Part shown: in pieces, positions 1 to 13,829 of the stretch | Numbering within the stretch: the stretch's first letter is position 1 | How the letters are laid out: every line of letters starts with the position of its first letter | NCBI GenBank assembly: GCA_964058805.1 | Contig: CAXKVV010002172.1 | Span: 104,016 to 168,015, forward strand | DNA length: 64,000 bases | Origin: Schoenoplectus triqueter | Lineage: Eukaryota > Streptophyta > Magnoliopsida > Poales > Cyperaceae | Reading direction: 5' to 3' | Translations under genes and position numbers: made by a program | Notes under the pieces: generated by a model | The model's input: the letters and a program-made list of their open reading frames with translations, nothing else | Database searches by the model: none | What the model was told of the DNA's origin: nothing

Positions 1-115
1 AAGCGCACACATACTCACATATACTCATTAGTAGTCGTTCAGTATAGAGAAGAGGAAGATTGCAAGAAGTAGTAGCAAGAAATTGATTGATTTGCATTTC
101 TATTGAGAATCTGAG

Positions 116-117
116 GT
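116..117 (+). promoter_or_regulatory. Candidate 5' splice site in the old LTR copy
   Basis: CTGAG|GTAATCAA fits a plant donor. The same GAG|GTAATCAA is conserved at 25880 and 46091 in the young LTRs, although the surrounding sequence differs. It is taken as the start of a leader intron; see the entry at 25880-30246. Confidence 0.4.
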
Positions 118-337
118 AATCAACCATACAAATAAATTCAATTGGTCTCTCTACGCATTTCTTTTCATTAATTCAGGCTCTAAGTATCCAATTGGCGTTT
201 GTTAGGCTACTAATTGGATTTCTGTCTCATTAACTTTTCTTCTTTCAAAAAGTTCTTTCTTTTCTTCCATTTCTTTACTGTTCTATCTTTTGAATAACTA
301 CAATTGATACGAATTGATTAAATTCGGTGTGCCACTG

Positions 338-663
338 GCCCAATCACAAAGTGATTGGTGAGCCTTTAGGCCTGGATTAATCACAAGTATCAAAGAATCC
401 ATGATTATATGATTTCCATTGTGAATTTTCATTTCTTGATTGATTTTCTTTATATCTGTTTGCATAATAATTGAAAAGTATGAACTTGTGGTCTCTGAGT
501 CACCTTGGTTGTATAATTCATTCAATTAAAAACATAGGCTTTGCAACTTTGTATTGAAACTGTTTAATTTGGTATGAAACAGTATATTGTCGAAATTCTT
601 CAAGAATGGATCGATTAATACTACTACAATCTCAGCGAGCCACTGGCCCCAGCTGAAGCTGGG
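338..663 (+). other. Two hairpins framed by 'gccactggcc...ggtgagcctttaggcctg' in the old LTR
   Basis: The first stem is CCAATCAC (340-347), loop aaa, GTGATTGG (351-358). The second is CCCAGCT (648-654), loop ga, AGCTGGG (657-663). Both sit between the same flanks, but the stems are unrelated in sequence. The young LTR has the matching pairs at 26095-26113 and 26384-26399 with compensatory changes. Confidence 0.7.
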
Positions 664-1599
664 TGAGCCTTTAGGCCTGAGAAGTGTTAATTGAGCATGA
701 ATGATTAGTAAGCATTCCAAATTGAAAAGAAATTGAGAACGGTACTGATCGGTATCATTCATTCTTAAGCTACAAGTGCTTCAACATGATTATCAATGAA
801 TGATATCCTTCATAATCATCTAAGATCATCTCAATACACTCAGGCGACGCCTATTGATCTTGTAATTATTAAAGATACTAATTAAGCTTATTGAATTTGG
901 CAAAAAAGCAACTCGGTACCAATCGGTACTGTATACTGACAAATGGTGAGGTGGTTTAGCACCACTACTAGCGTAAGAAGAACCCTTTGATCACTTCAAA
1001 TCATAATAATATATCAAAACGATGCTTATCAAACTCTTAATTGCCAAGAACTTCGATCAATTTGATCTAATTTGATAAAGAATTCAGTTCGATACCGATT
1101 CCGATTGGTGCACCTCAGTCGGTACCATCGAACAGATTCTACCACCGTATGGATTTTCGATCAGATATTATAGAAATGTTCTACACACTGAGACGATGCT
1201 AGTACACCAGTCTGATCGGAGGAGGAGAGCTCCGGTCGCCGAGAACACCACTTAGCACAGATCTTAACGTATCGGGAAGATGGAGGCTGAGAAGATCTCC
1301 TTTGCACGATTATTGAAGCGTCCACCAATCTTGAAGGTTTATCAGTGGATGAGATCCATCAAGAGTTCAGGAAATTTAAAAGAGAACAGATCTGGGCCTT
1401 AGATCTATTAAACACACATCTCAATTGAATCTAGCGGCCCAAGTACATTTGAACATTTAAATAAGAACTCTGCACTAATCTTAGCGTGATCCAACGGGCC
1501 ATATTAAAAGTTGCATCTGACTATGGCCGGCCCAATTCGAAGAAAATAAAAAGGAAATTAATTTGGGCCCAATAGCAGTAAATGAGAGAAATAAGAATT

Positions 1600-2790
1600 G
1601 GCCCAACTATTAATTAATAACAGAAAACTAAAAATAAATAGTAAATAAATCATTTAAAAATGTTTCTAAACTCCAAATTAACTCAAATTTATTTCTAAAA
1701 TTTCTTTACTTTTCATAGTATTTTTCTGTATAATAATATTTCAGTTTTAGAAATAATATCATATTAAAACAATTTAAAAGCAAAAAGACATTTCATGCAT
1801 TTGTATATTTGACTTGTCATTTTAAATATTATAAAAATTCCAAAAATTCAAATAAAATCATAAATAATAATTGAATATATTTTAATGATTTTTCTGGTAA
1901 TTTTCCATAAAATAATATTAATAATAATAATATTCAATAAGAGATAATGAGATTAGCTCTATTCTTTAATAAATAAAATAAATAATAATATTAAATGAAT
2001 ATTATGTTAATATTTTTCTGTAAAAAAAATATAATAATAAATAATATAAAAATATATATAAATAAATAATCATAGTGATAGATAGTAAATGCATGATAAT
2101 AAAGTTATATAATGAAATAAATTGCACTCCCTTTTGTTATAAATATACAATAAAAATATTTTGATGAATAAAATACAATAAAAAATAATAGATGTAATAA
2201 AGAATATAATAAATTTCATTCTTTGTAGCTATTTTCTATAAAACAAAATAATGAAAATATAATAGAATAATAAAACAAAATCTTATGTTTTTTTTTATAG
2301 ATAATGAATAGAAATGATAAAAATGTAATGGAATAATAATAATGATTTCTTTTAGCTATTATAGATCCTAAAAATAAAAAATAAAAATAATATAGCTTAT
2401 TCATCTTTTGTTTTGTAAATAATTCCTACAAAATAAATAGTATTTCAAAATAACGAAATATGGTAATAAAATTCTATTACTTTGGCTATTATAAATATCC
2501 TAAAAATACAAATAAAATCATAGCCAATTCATTTTCTATTATTTTGTAAGTGATTTTCTACAAAATAAATAGAGTTTAGAAATAATAAAAATAAAATTCT
2601 ACTACTTTAGCTATTATAAAATCCCAAAAATATAAATAAAATTCTAGTTAATAGCTAACCCATTTCCTATTATTTTTGTAAATAATTTTCTACAAAAATA
2701 AATAGAGTTTAAAAATAAAAATAAATTCACCTTTATAATAGAGATAATAATGAAAGATATTATGTAATAATCTTTTTACATTTTAGAGAT
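1600..2790. other. AT-rich core of the old LTR
   Basis: This is about 1.2 kb of very AT-rich DNA with recurring TAATAAT and 'ttttctacaaaataaatag' phrases. The last motif occurs several times, so the core grew partly by local duplication. It corresponds to 27120-28370 in the young LTR. No gene is visible. If the leader-intron idea is right, this is UA-rich intron body. Confidence 0.7.
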
Positions 2791-2866
2791 GAACAAATAT
2801 GCTCACACAAGGGGTGTAGAGTAACACAGTGATTTTGCACAAGTAATGCAACATTTAGAACGATTA

Positions 2867-3730
2867 GTCGAGACAAGAACATCTTGACGCTCGTCGAAGA
2901 ATAACCAAGGCTGCGACATCAACATGAAGAGATATGTCGACTCCAAGAGATAAGAACATTACGATGTCCGAGAGGAGTGACATCTTAATGACTCGGTGTC
3001 ATGAACAAGTAATTCATGACCATTTGAGCTAGTAAGACTGAACTCATCTGTCGATAAGTTTGTCTTCTGGTTCATCTCCCGAGATTGTGAGATTGAATCG
3101 TTCTGTAGTAGATTCATCCACAAAACAGTGAATGTGAACCGTTCTGTAGTAGGTTCCTTCACTAACACATGCCTCAATGTTAAACTGGCCCAGTGCTTCA
3201 GGTTTAACTTTGTGTGCAATTGTGTTCCTAGGTTTATGAATCAGCTCAGTGCTTCGAATTCATGATCTAGAAGATCGGTGGGAAGAAATACGTGGATCAA
3301 ATCCACCCTTCTCCTGATTCACCAACCTCAACATCAACCGGCCTAGTGTTTCGAGTTGTATTTTGTGTGATTGGTTGTTGACTAGTTAAGGTTGAACCGT
3401 TCTGTAGTAGGTTTATCTTCTAGATCAACTGAGGTCGAGTCGTTCTGTAGTAGACTCACCTCAAGCCCCTCTGAAGAGATTAATCTGATCTGTAATAAGG
3501 TTATCTCTTGAGGCGATAAAGACTGAATCAATCTGTAGTAGGTTCGTCTTCCATAGGATCAACTGTGAACCGTTCTGAAGTAGGTTCATTTTTCTAGATG
3601 AACTGAGGTTGAGTCGTTCTGTAGTAGACTCACTTCGAACTCCTTCGAAGAGATTAATCTGATCTGTAGTAAGGTTATCCTCTCGAGGCGGTAAAGACTG
3701 AACCGATCTGTAGTAGGTTCGTCTTCCATG
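2867..3730 (+). repeat. Hairpin array, older copy (GAACC/GGTTC family)
   Basis: Short inverted repeats share a constant loop (gttctgtagta or gatctgtagta, 11 nt) but have changing stems. They are TGAATC/GATTCA (3094-3116), GAACC/GGTTC (3136-3156), GAACC/GGTTT (3394-3414), GAGTC/GACTC (3437-3457), TAATCT/AGGTTA (3481-3503) and GAATC/GGTTC (3525-3545). Mismatches are G-U wobbles when read as plus-strand RNA. One GTCGAGA/TCTTGAC hairpin with an 8-nt loop is at 2867-2888; the young LTR has six of that type. Confidence 0.75.
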
Positions 3731-4041
3731 GGATCGACCTTTTAGTGAACCCAGACGACCACTTGACCATCATTTAACTATACTATTTGCTTCTCCCTTT
3801 TAAAAGATCCAGAGGTGCCTCGAGGTTAGCAGCCCAGTGTAATTAACGGTGGGGACTTGCGCCCACCGGAATCTACAAGAACTCACAATCACTAAAAACC
3901 CCCTAAATGTGCATCCAAATCATTCTAAACGGTAGAATCGACCGGCATTAAACAGATGCACGCTTGGGAGGGATCTCCGTGTCCTTCTTCCGCATCCCAT
4001 CGCCCAGCGGCGGTGCGGAGCGCGCGAAAAAGGGTCGCACA

Positions 4042-7000
4042 CTACGATACTAATTTTTCATAAAACATAAGTAAGGTATATTAGAAACTGCTGTTCAAAC
4101 GAGTTGTTTAAGATTTTTAACTTTTTTTACCTCATAATTGCATATAATTTCATGGAAATTAATATAATTACTCCTAATTATGCATATTATAATACTATCA
4201 AATTAAAATATTGATATGAATATTCTATGACACTTATTTTACACAAAACATAAGTAAGATGCATTAAAAACTGTCATTTAAACAAGTTGTTTGACTTTTT
4301 TAAAATTTTTGGCCGCATAAATACACATAATTTCGTGAAAATTAATGTGATTACTCTTAATTATGCCTATTGTAAGATTGTCCAATTAACGCTTCGATAT
4401 GAATATCCCACGACACTAATTTTTCATAAAACATAAGTAAAATACATTAGAAACTACTGTTTAAACAAGTTATTTCAGTTTTTCAATATTTTTGGCCGCA
4501 TAACTACAAATAATTTCGTGCAAATTAATATAATCACTCCAAATTATGCCTATTATAAAATTTTCCAATTAAAACTTTGATATGAACAATCTATGATGCT
4601 AATTTTGCACAAAACAGAAGGAATATGTGTTAAAAACTGCTGTTTAAACAAGTTGTTTGAGATTTTCAAAATTTTTGGCCGCCTAGCTACTCATAATTTC
4701 GTAAAAATTAATATAATTACCCCTAATTATTCCTATTATGAGGTTGTCCAATTATCACATCGAAATGAATATCCTACGATACTAATTTTTCATAAAACAT
4801 AAGTAAGGTATATTAGAAACTGCTGTTCAAACGAGTTGTTTATGGTTTTTAACATTTTTTACCTCATAACTATACATAATTTCATGAAAATTAATATAAT
4901 TACTCCTAACAATGCCTATTAGAAGATTATCCAATTAACACATCGATATGAACGTTCAACGACACTAATTTTGCACAAAACATAAGTAAGATGCCTTAAA
5001 AACTGCTATTTAAACAAGTTGTTTGACTTTTTTAAAATTTTTGGCCGCATACATACACATAATTTCATGAAAATTAATGTGATTACTCTTAATTATGCCT
5101 ATTGTAAGATTGTCCAATTAACACTTCGATATGAATATCTTACGACACTAATTTTTCGTAAAACATAAGTAAAATACATTAGAAACTACTGTTTAAACAA
5201 GTTATTTCAGTTTTTTAATATTTTTGGCCGCATAACTACAAATAATTTCGTGCAAATTAATATAATCACTCCTAATTATGTCTATTATAAGATATTCTAA
5301 TTAAAACTTTGATATAAACATTCTATGATGCTAATTTTGCACAAAACATAAGGAATATGTGTTACTAACTGCTGTTTAAACAAGTTGTTTGAGATTTTCA
5401 AAATTTTTGGCCGCCTAGCTACTCATAATTTCATGAAAATTAATATAATTACTCCTAATTATTGAGGTTGTCCAATTAACACATCGAAATGAATATCCCA
5501 GGAAACTAATTTTTCATAAAACATAAGTAAGGTATATTAAAAACTGCAGTTCAAACGAGTTGTTTAAGATTTTTAACATTTTTTACCTCATAACTACACA
5601 TAATTTTATGAAAATTAATATAATTACTCCTAACAATGCCTATTAGAAGATTATCTAATTAACACATCGATATGAACGTTCAACGACACTAAATTTGCAC
5701 AAAACATAAGTAAGATGCATTAAAAACTGCTATTTAAACAAGTTGTTTGACTTTTTTAAAATTTTTGGCCGCATAAATACACATAATTTCATGAAAGTTA
5801 ATGTGATTACTCTTAATTATGCCTATTGTATGATTGTCCAATTAACACTTCGAGATGAACATCATACGACACTAATTTTTCGTAAAACATAAGTAAAATA
5901 CATTATAAACTACTGTTTAAACAAGTTATTTCTGTTTTTCAATATTTTTGGCCGTATAACTATAAATAATTTCGTGGAAATTAATATAATCACTCTTAAT
6001 TTTTCCTATTATATGATTTTCCAATTAAAACTTTGATATGAAATTTTGCACAAAACATAAGGAATATGTGTTAAAAACTGCTGTTTAAAAAAGTTGTTTG
6101 AGATTTTCAAAATTTTTGGCCGCCTAGCTACTCATAATTTCGTGAAAATTAATATAATTACTCCTAATTATGCCTATTATGAGGTTGTCCAATTATCACA
6201 TCGAAATGAATATCCTACGATACTAATTTTTCATAAAACATAAGTAAGGTATATTAGAAACTGCTGTTCAAACAAGTTGTTTAAGGTTTTTAACATTTTT
6301 TACCTCATAACTACACAAAATTTTGTGAAAATTAATATAATTACTCCTAACAATGCCTATTAGAAGATTATCCAATTAACACATCGATATGAACGTTGAA
6401 CGACAAAAATTTTGCACAAAACATAAGTAAGATACATAAAAAACTACTATTTAAACAAGTTGTTTGACTTTTTTAAAAATTTTGGCCGCATACATACACA
6501 TAATTTCGTGAAAATTAATGTGATTTCTCTTAATTATGCCTATTGTAAGATTGTCCAATTAACACTTCGAGATGAAGATCCTACGACACTATTTTTTCGT
6601 AAAACATAAGTAAAATACATTAGAAACTACTGTTCAAACAAGTTATTTCAGTTTTTCAATATTTTTGGACGCATAACTACAAATAATTTTGTGCAAATTA
6701 ATATAATCACTCCTGATTATGCCTATTATAAGATTTTCTAATTAAAACTTTGATATGAATATTCTATGATGCTAATTTTGCACAAAACATAAGGAATATG
6801 TGTTAAAAACTGCTGTTTAAACAAGTTGTTTGAGATTTTCAAAATTTTTGGCCGCCTAGCTACTCATAATTTCGTGAAAATTAATATAATTACTCCAAAT
6901 TGTTGAGGTTGTCCAATTAACACATCGAAATGAATATCCTACGATACTAATTTTTCATAAAACATAAGTAAGATATATTAGAAACTGCTGTTCAAACGAG

Positions 7001-10000
7001 TTGTTTAAGATTTTTAATATTTTTTACGTCATAACTACACATAATTTCGTGAAAATTAATATAATTACTCCTAACAATGCCTATTAGAAGATTATCCAAT
7101 TAACACATCGATATGAACGTTCAACGACACTAAATTTGCACAAAACATAAGTAAGATGCATTAAAAACTGCTATTTAAACAGGTTGTTTGACTTTTTTAA
7201 AATTTTTGGCCGCATAAATATACATAATTTCATGAAAGTTAATGTGATTACTCTTAATTATGCCTATTGTATGATTGTGCAATTAACATTTCGAGATGAA
7301 CATCATACGACACTAATTTTTCGTAAAACATAAGTAAAATACATTATAAACTACTGTTTAAACAAGTTATTTCTGTTTTTCAATATTTTTGGCCGTATAA
7401 CTATAAATAATTTCGTGGAAATTTATATAATCACTCTTAATTTTGCCTATTATATGATTTTCCAATTAAAACTTTGATATGAAATTTTGCACAAAACATA
7501 AGGAATATGTGCCAAAAAGTGCTGTTTAAAAAAGTTGTTTGAGATTTTCAAAACTTTTGGCCGCCTAGCTACTCATAATTTCATAAAAATTAATATAATT
7601 ACTCCTAATTATGCCTATTATGAGGATGTCCAATTATTCACATCGAAATGAATATCCTACAATACTAATTTTTCATAAAACATAAGTAAGGTATATTAAA
7701 AACTGCTGTTCAAACGAGTTGTTTAAGATTTTTAATATTTTTTTACCTCATAACTACACATAATTTTGTGAAAATTAATATAATTACTCCTATCAATGCA
7801 TATTAGAAGATTATCCAATTAACACATCGATATGAATGTTCAACGACACTAATTTTGCACAAAACATAAGTAAGATGCATTAAAAACTGCTATTTAAATA
7901 AGTTGTTTGACTTTTTTAAAATTTTTGGCCGCATACATACACATAATTTCGTGAAAATTAATGTGATTACTCTTAATTATGCCTATTAAAAGATTGTCCA
8001 ATTAACACTTCGATATGAATATCCTACGATACTAATTTTTCATAAAACATAAGTAAAATACATTAGAAACTACTGTTTAAACAAGTTATTTCAGTATTTC
8101 AATATTTTTGGCCACATAACTACAAATAATTTCGTGCAAATTAATATAATCACTCCTAATTATGCCTATTATAAGATTTTCCAACTAAAACTTTGATATG
8201 AACATTCTATGATGCTAATTTTGCACAAAACATAAGAAATATGTGTTACTAACTGCTGTTTAAACAAGTTGTTTGAGATTTTCAAAATGTTTGGCCGCCT
8301 AGCTACTCATAATTTCGTGAAAATTAATATAATTACTCCAAATTGTTGAGGTTGTCCAATTAACACATTGAAATGAATATCCTACGATACTAATTTTTCA
8401 TAAAACATAAGTAAGATATATTAGAAACTGCTGTTCAAACGAGTTGTTTAAGATTTTTAATATTTTTTACGTCATAACTACACATAATTTCGTGAAAATT
8501 AATATAATTACTCCTAACAATGCCTATTAGAAGATTATCCAATTAACATATCGATATGAACGTTCAACGACACTAATTTTGCACAAAACATAAGTAAGAT
8601 GCATTAAAAACTGCTATTTAAACAAATTGTTTGACTTTTTTAAAATTTTTGGCCGCATACATACACATAATTTCGTGAAAATTAATGTGATTACTCTTAA
8701 TTATGTCTATTGTAAGATTGTCCAATTAACACTTCGATATGAATATCCTACGACACTAATTTTTCATAAAACATAAGTAAAATACATTAGAAACTACTGT
8801 TTAAACAAGTTATTTCAGTTTTTCAATATTTTTGGCCGCATAACTACAAATAATTTCGTGCAAATTAATATAATCACTCCTAATTATGCCTATTATAGGA
8901 TTTTCTAATTAAAACTTTGATATGAACATTCTATGATGCTAATTTTGCACAAAACATAAGGAATATGTGTTAAAAACTGCTGTTTAAACAAGTTGTTTGA
9001 GATTTTCAAATTTTTGGCCGCATAGCTACTCATAATTTCGTGAAAATTAATATAATTACTCCTAATTATTGAGGTTGTCCAATTAACACATCGAAATGAA
9101 TATCCTACGATACTAATTTTTCATAAAACATAAGTAAGGTATATTAGAAACTGCTGTTCAAACGAGTTGTTTAAGATTTTTAATATTTTTTACCTCATAA
9201 CTACACATAATTTCATGAAAATTAATATAATTACTCCTAACAATGCCTATTAGAAGATTATCTAATTAACACATCGATATGAACGTTCAACGACACTAAT
9301 TTTGTACAAAACATAAGTATGATGCATTAAAAACTGCTATTTAAATAAGGTGTTTGACTTTTTTAAAATTTTTGGCCGCATAAATACACATAATTTCATG
9401 AAAATTAATGTGATTACTCTTAATTATGCCTATTGTAAGATTGTCCAATTAACACTTCGATATGAATATCCTACGACACTCATTTTTCGTAAAACATAAG
9501 TAAAATACATTAGAAACTACTGTTTAAACAAGTTATTTCAGTATTTTTAATATTTTTGGCCGCATAACTACAAATAATTTCATGCAAATTAATATAATCA
9601 CTCCTGATTATGACTATTATAAGATTTTCTAATTAAAACTTTGATATGAACATTCTATGATGCTAATTTTGCACAAAACATAAGGAATATGTGTTAAAAA
9701 CTGCTGTTTAAACAAGTTGTTTGAGATTTTCAAATTTTTTGGCTGCCTAGCTACTCATAATTTCATGAAAATTAATATAATTACTCCTAATTATGCCTAT
9801 TATGAGGTTGTATAATTAACATCTCGAAATAAATATACTACGATACTAATTTTTCATAAAACATAAGTAAGGTGTATTAGAAACTGCTGTTCAAACGAGT
9901 TGTTTAAGATTTTTAACATTTTTGCCTCATGCTACACATAATTTCGTGAAAATTAATACAATTACTCCTAACTATGCCTATTAGAAGTTTATCCAATTAA

Positions 10001-13000
10001 CACATCGATATTTACGTTCAACGTCACTAATTTTTTGCAAAAATTAAGAAAAATGCATTAAAAAGCTGTTTAATGAAGTTGTTTGATTTGTTTTTAATTT
10101 TTGGCTGAATAAATACTCAAAATTTCTTGCAAATTAATAAATTTACTCCTAATTATGCCTATTGGAAGATTGTCCAATTAACACTTCGATATTAATATCC
10201 TACGGGACTAATTTTTCATAAAACTTAAGTAAGATACATTACAAACTGCTGTTTAACCAAATTGTTTAAGATTTACAACATTCATTGACCATTACTACTT
10301 ATAATTTCATGAAAATTAATATAATTACTCCTAATTATACCTATTAGGAGATTATCCAATTACAATTTCGATATGAATATTCTACGCCACACTAATTTTG
10401 CACAAAATATAAGTAAGATGCATTAAAAACAGCTGTTTAAACATGTTGATTGAACTTTTAAAATATTTCATCCGTATAACTGCATATAATTTCATGCAAA
10501 TTAATATAATTACTCCTAATTATGCATATTATAATACTATCGAAGTAAAATATCGATATGAATATTCTATGACACTTATTTTGCATAAAACATAAGTAAG
10601 ATGCATTAAAAACTGCTAATTAAACAAGTTATTTGACTTTTTTAAAATTTGTGGCCGCATAAATACACATAATTTCATGAAAATTAATGTGATTACTCTT
10701 AATTATGCCTATTGTAAGATTGTCCAATTAACACTTCGATATGAATATCCTACGACACTAATTTTTCGTAAAACATAAGTAAAATACATTAGAAACTACT
10801 GTTTAAATAAGTTATTTCAATTTTTCAATATTTTTGGTCGCATAACTACAAATAATTTCATGCAAATTAATATAATCACTCCTAATTATGTCTATTATAA
10901 GATTTTCCAATTAAAACTTTGATATGAACATTCTATGATGCTAATTTTGCACAAAACATTAGGAATATGTGTTAAAAACTGTTGTTTAAACAAGTTGTTT
11001 TGAGATTTTCAAAATTTTTGGCCGTCTAGCTACTCAATATTTCGTGAAAATTAATATAATTACTCCTAATTATGCCTATTATGAGGTTGTCCATTTAACA
11101 CATCGAAATGAATATCCTACGATACTAATTTTTCATAAAACATAAGTAAGGTATATTAGAAACTGCTGTTCAAACGAGTTGTTTAAGATTTTTAACATTT
11201 TTTACCTCATAACTGCATATAATTTCATGCAAATTAATATAATTACTCCTAATTATGCATATTATAATACTATTGAATTAAAATATCGATATGAATATTC
11301 TATGACACTTATTTTACACAAAACATAAGTAAGATGCATTAAAAACTGCTATTTAAACAAGTTGTTTGACTTTTTAAAAAAATTTGGCCGCATACATACA
11401 CATAATTTCATGAAAATTAATGTGATTACTCTTAATTATGCCTATTGTAAAATTGTCCAATTAACACTTCGATATGAATATACTACGACACTATTTTTTC
11501 ATAAAACATAAGCGAAATACATTAGAAACTACTGTTTAAACAAGTTATTTCAGTTTTTCAATATTTTTGGCCGCATAACAACAAATATTTTCGTGCAAAT
11601 TAATATAATCACTCCTAATTATGCCTATTATAAGATTTTCCAATTAAAACATCAATATGAACATTCTATGATGTTAATTTTGCACAAGACATAAGGAATT
11701 TGTGTTAAAAACTGCTGTTTAAACAAGTTGCTTGAGATTTTCAAAATTTTTGGCCGCCTAGCTACTCACAATTTCGTGAAAATTAATATAATTACTCCTA
11801 ATTATGCCTATTATGAGGTAGTCTAATTAACACTTCGAAATGAATATCATACGATACTAATTTTTCATAAAACATAAGTAAGATATATTAGAAACTGCTG
11901 TTCAAACGAGTCGTTTAAGATTTTTAACATTTTTGCCTCATGCTACACATAATTTCATGAAAATTAATACAATTACTCCTAACTATGCCTATTAGAAGAT
12001 TATCCAATTAACACATCAATATTAACGTTCAACGACACTAATTTTGTGCACAAATTATGTAAGATGCATTAAAAAGTTGTTTAATGAAGTTGTTTGACTT
12101 TTGTTTTTAATTTTTGTTTGAATAAATACTCAAAATTTCTTGCAAATTAATAAATTTACTCCTAATTATGCCTATTTTAAGATTGTCCAATTAACACTTC
12201 GATATTAATATCCTACGGAACTAATTTTTCATAAAACATAAGTAAGATACATTACAAACTGCTGTTTAACCAAGTTGTTCAAGATTTACAACATTCATTG
12301 ACCATTACTACTTATAATTTCATGAAAATTAATATAATTACTCCTAATTATACCTGTTAGGAGATTATCCAATTAAAATTTCGATATGAATATTCTACGC
12401 CACACTAATTTTGCACAAAACATAAGTAAGATGCATTAAAAACAGCCGTTTAAACATGTTGATTGAGCTTTTAAAATATTTTATCCGCATAACTGCATAT
12501 AATTTCATGCAAATTCATACAATTACTCCTAATTATGCATATTATGATACTATCAAATTAAAATATCGATATGAATATTCTATGACACTAATTTTTCACA
12601 AAACATAAGTAAGATGCATTAAAAACTGCTATTTAAACAAGTTGTTTGACTTTTTGAAATTTTTGGCCGCATAAATACACATAATTTATTGAAAATTAAT
12701 GTGATTACTCTTAATTATGCCTATTATAAGATTGTCCAATTAACACTTCGATATGAATATCCTACGACACTAATTTTTCATAGAACATAAGTAAAATACA
12801 TTAGAAACTACTGTTTAAACAAGTTATTTCAGTATTTCAATATTTTTGGCCGCATAACTACAAATAATTTTGTGCAAATTAATATAATCACTCCTAATTA
12901 TTCCTATTATAAGATTTTCTAATTAAACCTTTGATATGAACATTCTATGATGCTAATTTTGCACAAAATATAAGGAATATGTGTTAAAAACTGCTGTTTA

Positions 13001-13067
13001 AGCAAGTTGTTTGAGATTTTTAAAATTTTTGGCCTCCTAGCTACTCATAATTTTGTGAAAATTAATA
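4042..13067. repeat. AT-rich ~181-bp satellite array
   Basis: These are tandem monomers of about 181 bp, recognised by 'actaattttNcataaaacataag', 'aaactgctgtttaaacaagttg', 'aatttttggccgcata' and 'aattaatataattactcctaatta'. Four monomer types alternate (A: gttcaaacgagttg and tttacctcat; B: gacttttttaaaattt; C: agttatttcagttttt; D: ggaatatgtgtt and gccgcctagctactc). Together they form a ~725-bp higher-order unit. Type-A starts are at 4049, 4781, 5505, 6232, 6946, 7664, 8389, 9112 and 9845. The size is close to a nucleosome repeat, as in many plant centromeric satellites, but centromere function cannot be seen from sequence. No gene lies in this 9-kb stretch. Confidence 0.95.
9845..13067. repeat. 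Second higher-order form of the 181-bp satellite (~2.02 kb unit)
   Basis: From 9845 the 4-monomer order is replaced by an 11-monomer unit. It has divergent monomers carrying 'cttgcaaattaataaatttac' and 'acaacattcattgacc'. The type-A start and its distinctive neighbours recur 2021 bp later at 11866, and the second unit is cut off at 13067. This is a local shift in array organisation, produced by amplification of a larger segment. Confidence 0.75.
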
Positions 13068-13829
13068 TTTTCGTTACCGGACATGTTTTGGGAGGTGCGG
13101 GGGTGCGTCCGGTTCCGTTTTCATATTTTGCGTCCCGAACACATTTTCGACGGTACCGAGGGCGTCGGGTCCCGTTTTCATGTTTTAGACGCCCGGACAC
13201 GTTTTCGGCGGAATCGAGGGTGTCGGGTCCCGTTTTCATGTTTTGCGTTCCCGACTCGTTTTCAACGGTACGAAGGGTTCCAGGTCCCGTTTTCATGTTT
13301 TGCGATCCCGGGCATGTTTTCGACAGTACGGAGGGCGTCGGGTCTCGATTTCATGTATTGCGCAACCAGACTCATTTTCGACGGTACCGAGGGCGTCGGG
13401 TCCCGTTTTCATATTTTGTGCTCCGAACTCGTTTGCGGCGGTACCGAGGGAGTCAGGTCCAGTTTTCATGTTTTGTGCACCCGGAATCATTTTCGGCGGT
13501 ACCGAGGACGTTCGATCCCGTTTTCATGTTTTTCGCTCTCGGACATGTTTTCAGCGATACCGAGGGCGTCGCGTCCCGTTTTCATGCTTTCCACGCCCAG
13601 ATTAGTTTTCGACGGAACGGATGGCATCGGGCCCCGTTTTCATATTTTGCGCTCCCGGACTCATTTTCGGTCGTACCGCGGGCGTCCGATCCCGTTTTTT
13701 TGTTTTTTCATTCCCGGACAAATTTTGGGAGGTGCGGGGGGCGACCGGTTCCGTTTTCATATTTTGCTCTCCCGAACACGTTTTCGGTGGTACCGAGGGC
13801 GTCAGGTCCCGTTTTCATGTTTTGGACGC
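13068..13829. repeat. CpG-dense 58-bp satellite, segment 1
   Basis: These are tandem 58-bp monomers with 'gttttcatgttttgcg', 'cccggactcgttttcggc', 'ggtaccgagggcgtcggg' and 'tcccg'. The consensus is about 60% GC with eight CpG sites and one GGTACC (KpnI) site per monomer. The junction with the AT-rich satellite, near 13067, is abrupt, with only a few ambiguous bases (around 'atat'). The segment is interrupted at 13830 by the Athila-like element and resumes at 21298. Confidence 0.95.
13825..13829. repeat. Target-site duplication (left) of the Athila-like element
   Basis: GACGC lies directly before the LTR. The same five bases follow the other LTR at 21298-21302. Removing the element and one copy restores an ordinary 58-bp monomer (ttttggacgccctgactcg). 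Confidence 0.93.

Larger units (their letters stand above)
1..4041 (+). mobile_element. Truncated LTR (3' part), older relative of the giant element's LTR
   Basis: This stretch aligns end to end with the last ~4.3 kb of the 7.4-kb LTR at 22676-30109. The landmarks come in the same order: CACAC-rich leader, GAGGTAATC box, two 'gccactggcc' hairpins, AT-rich core and GAACC/GGTTC hairpin array. It ends on the same terminus (GGTCGCACA). It is clearly diverged from the younger copies, so it comes from an older insertion. At 4041 it passes straight into the 181-bp satellite (next bases CTACG), so it inserted into that array. The window starts inside the LTR, so it could be a 3' LTR of an element to the left or a solo LTR. 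No coding sequence is credible inside it. Confidence 0.88.

Noticed and set aside
1..4041. Proof that the left LTR belongs to a complete element
   Set aside because: The 5' side is outside the window, so neither a matching target duplication nor an internal region can be checked.
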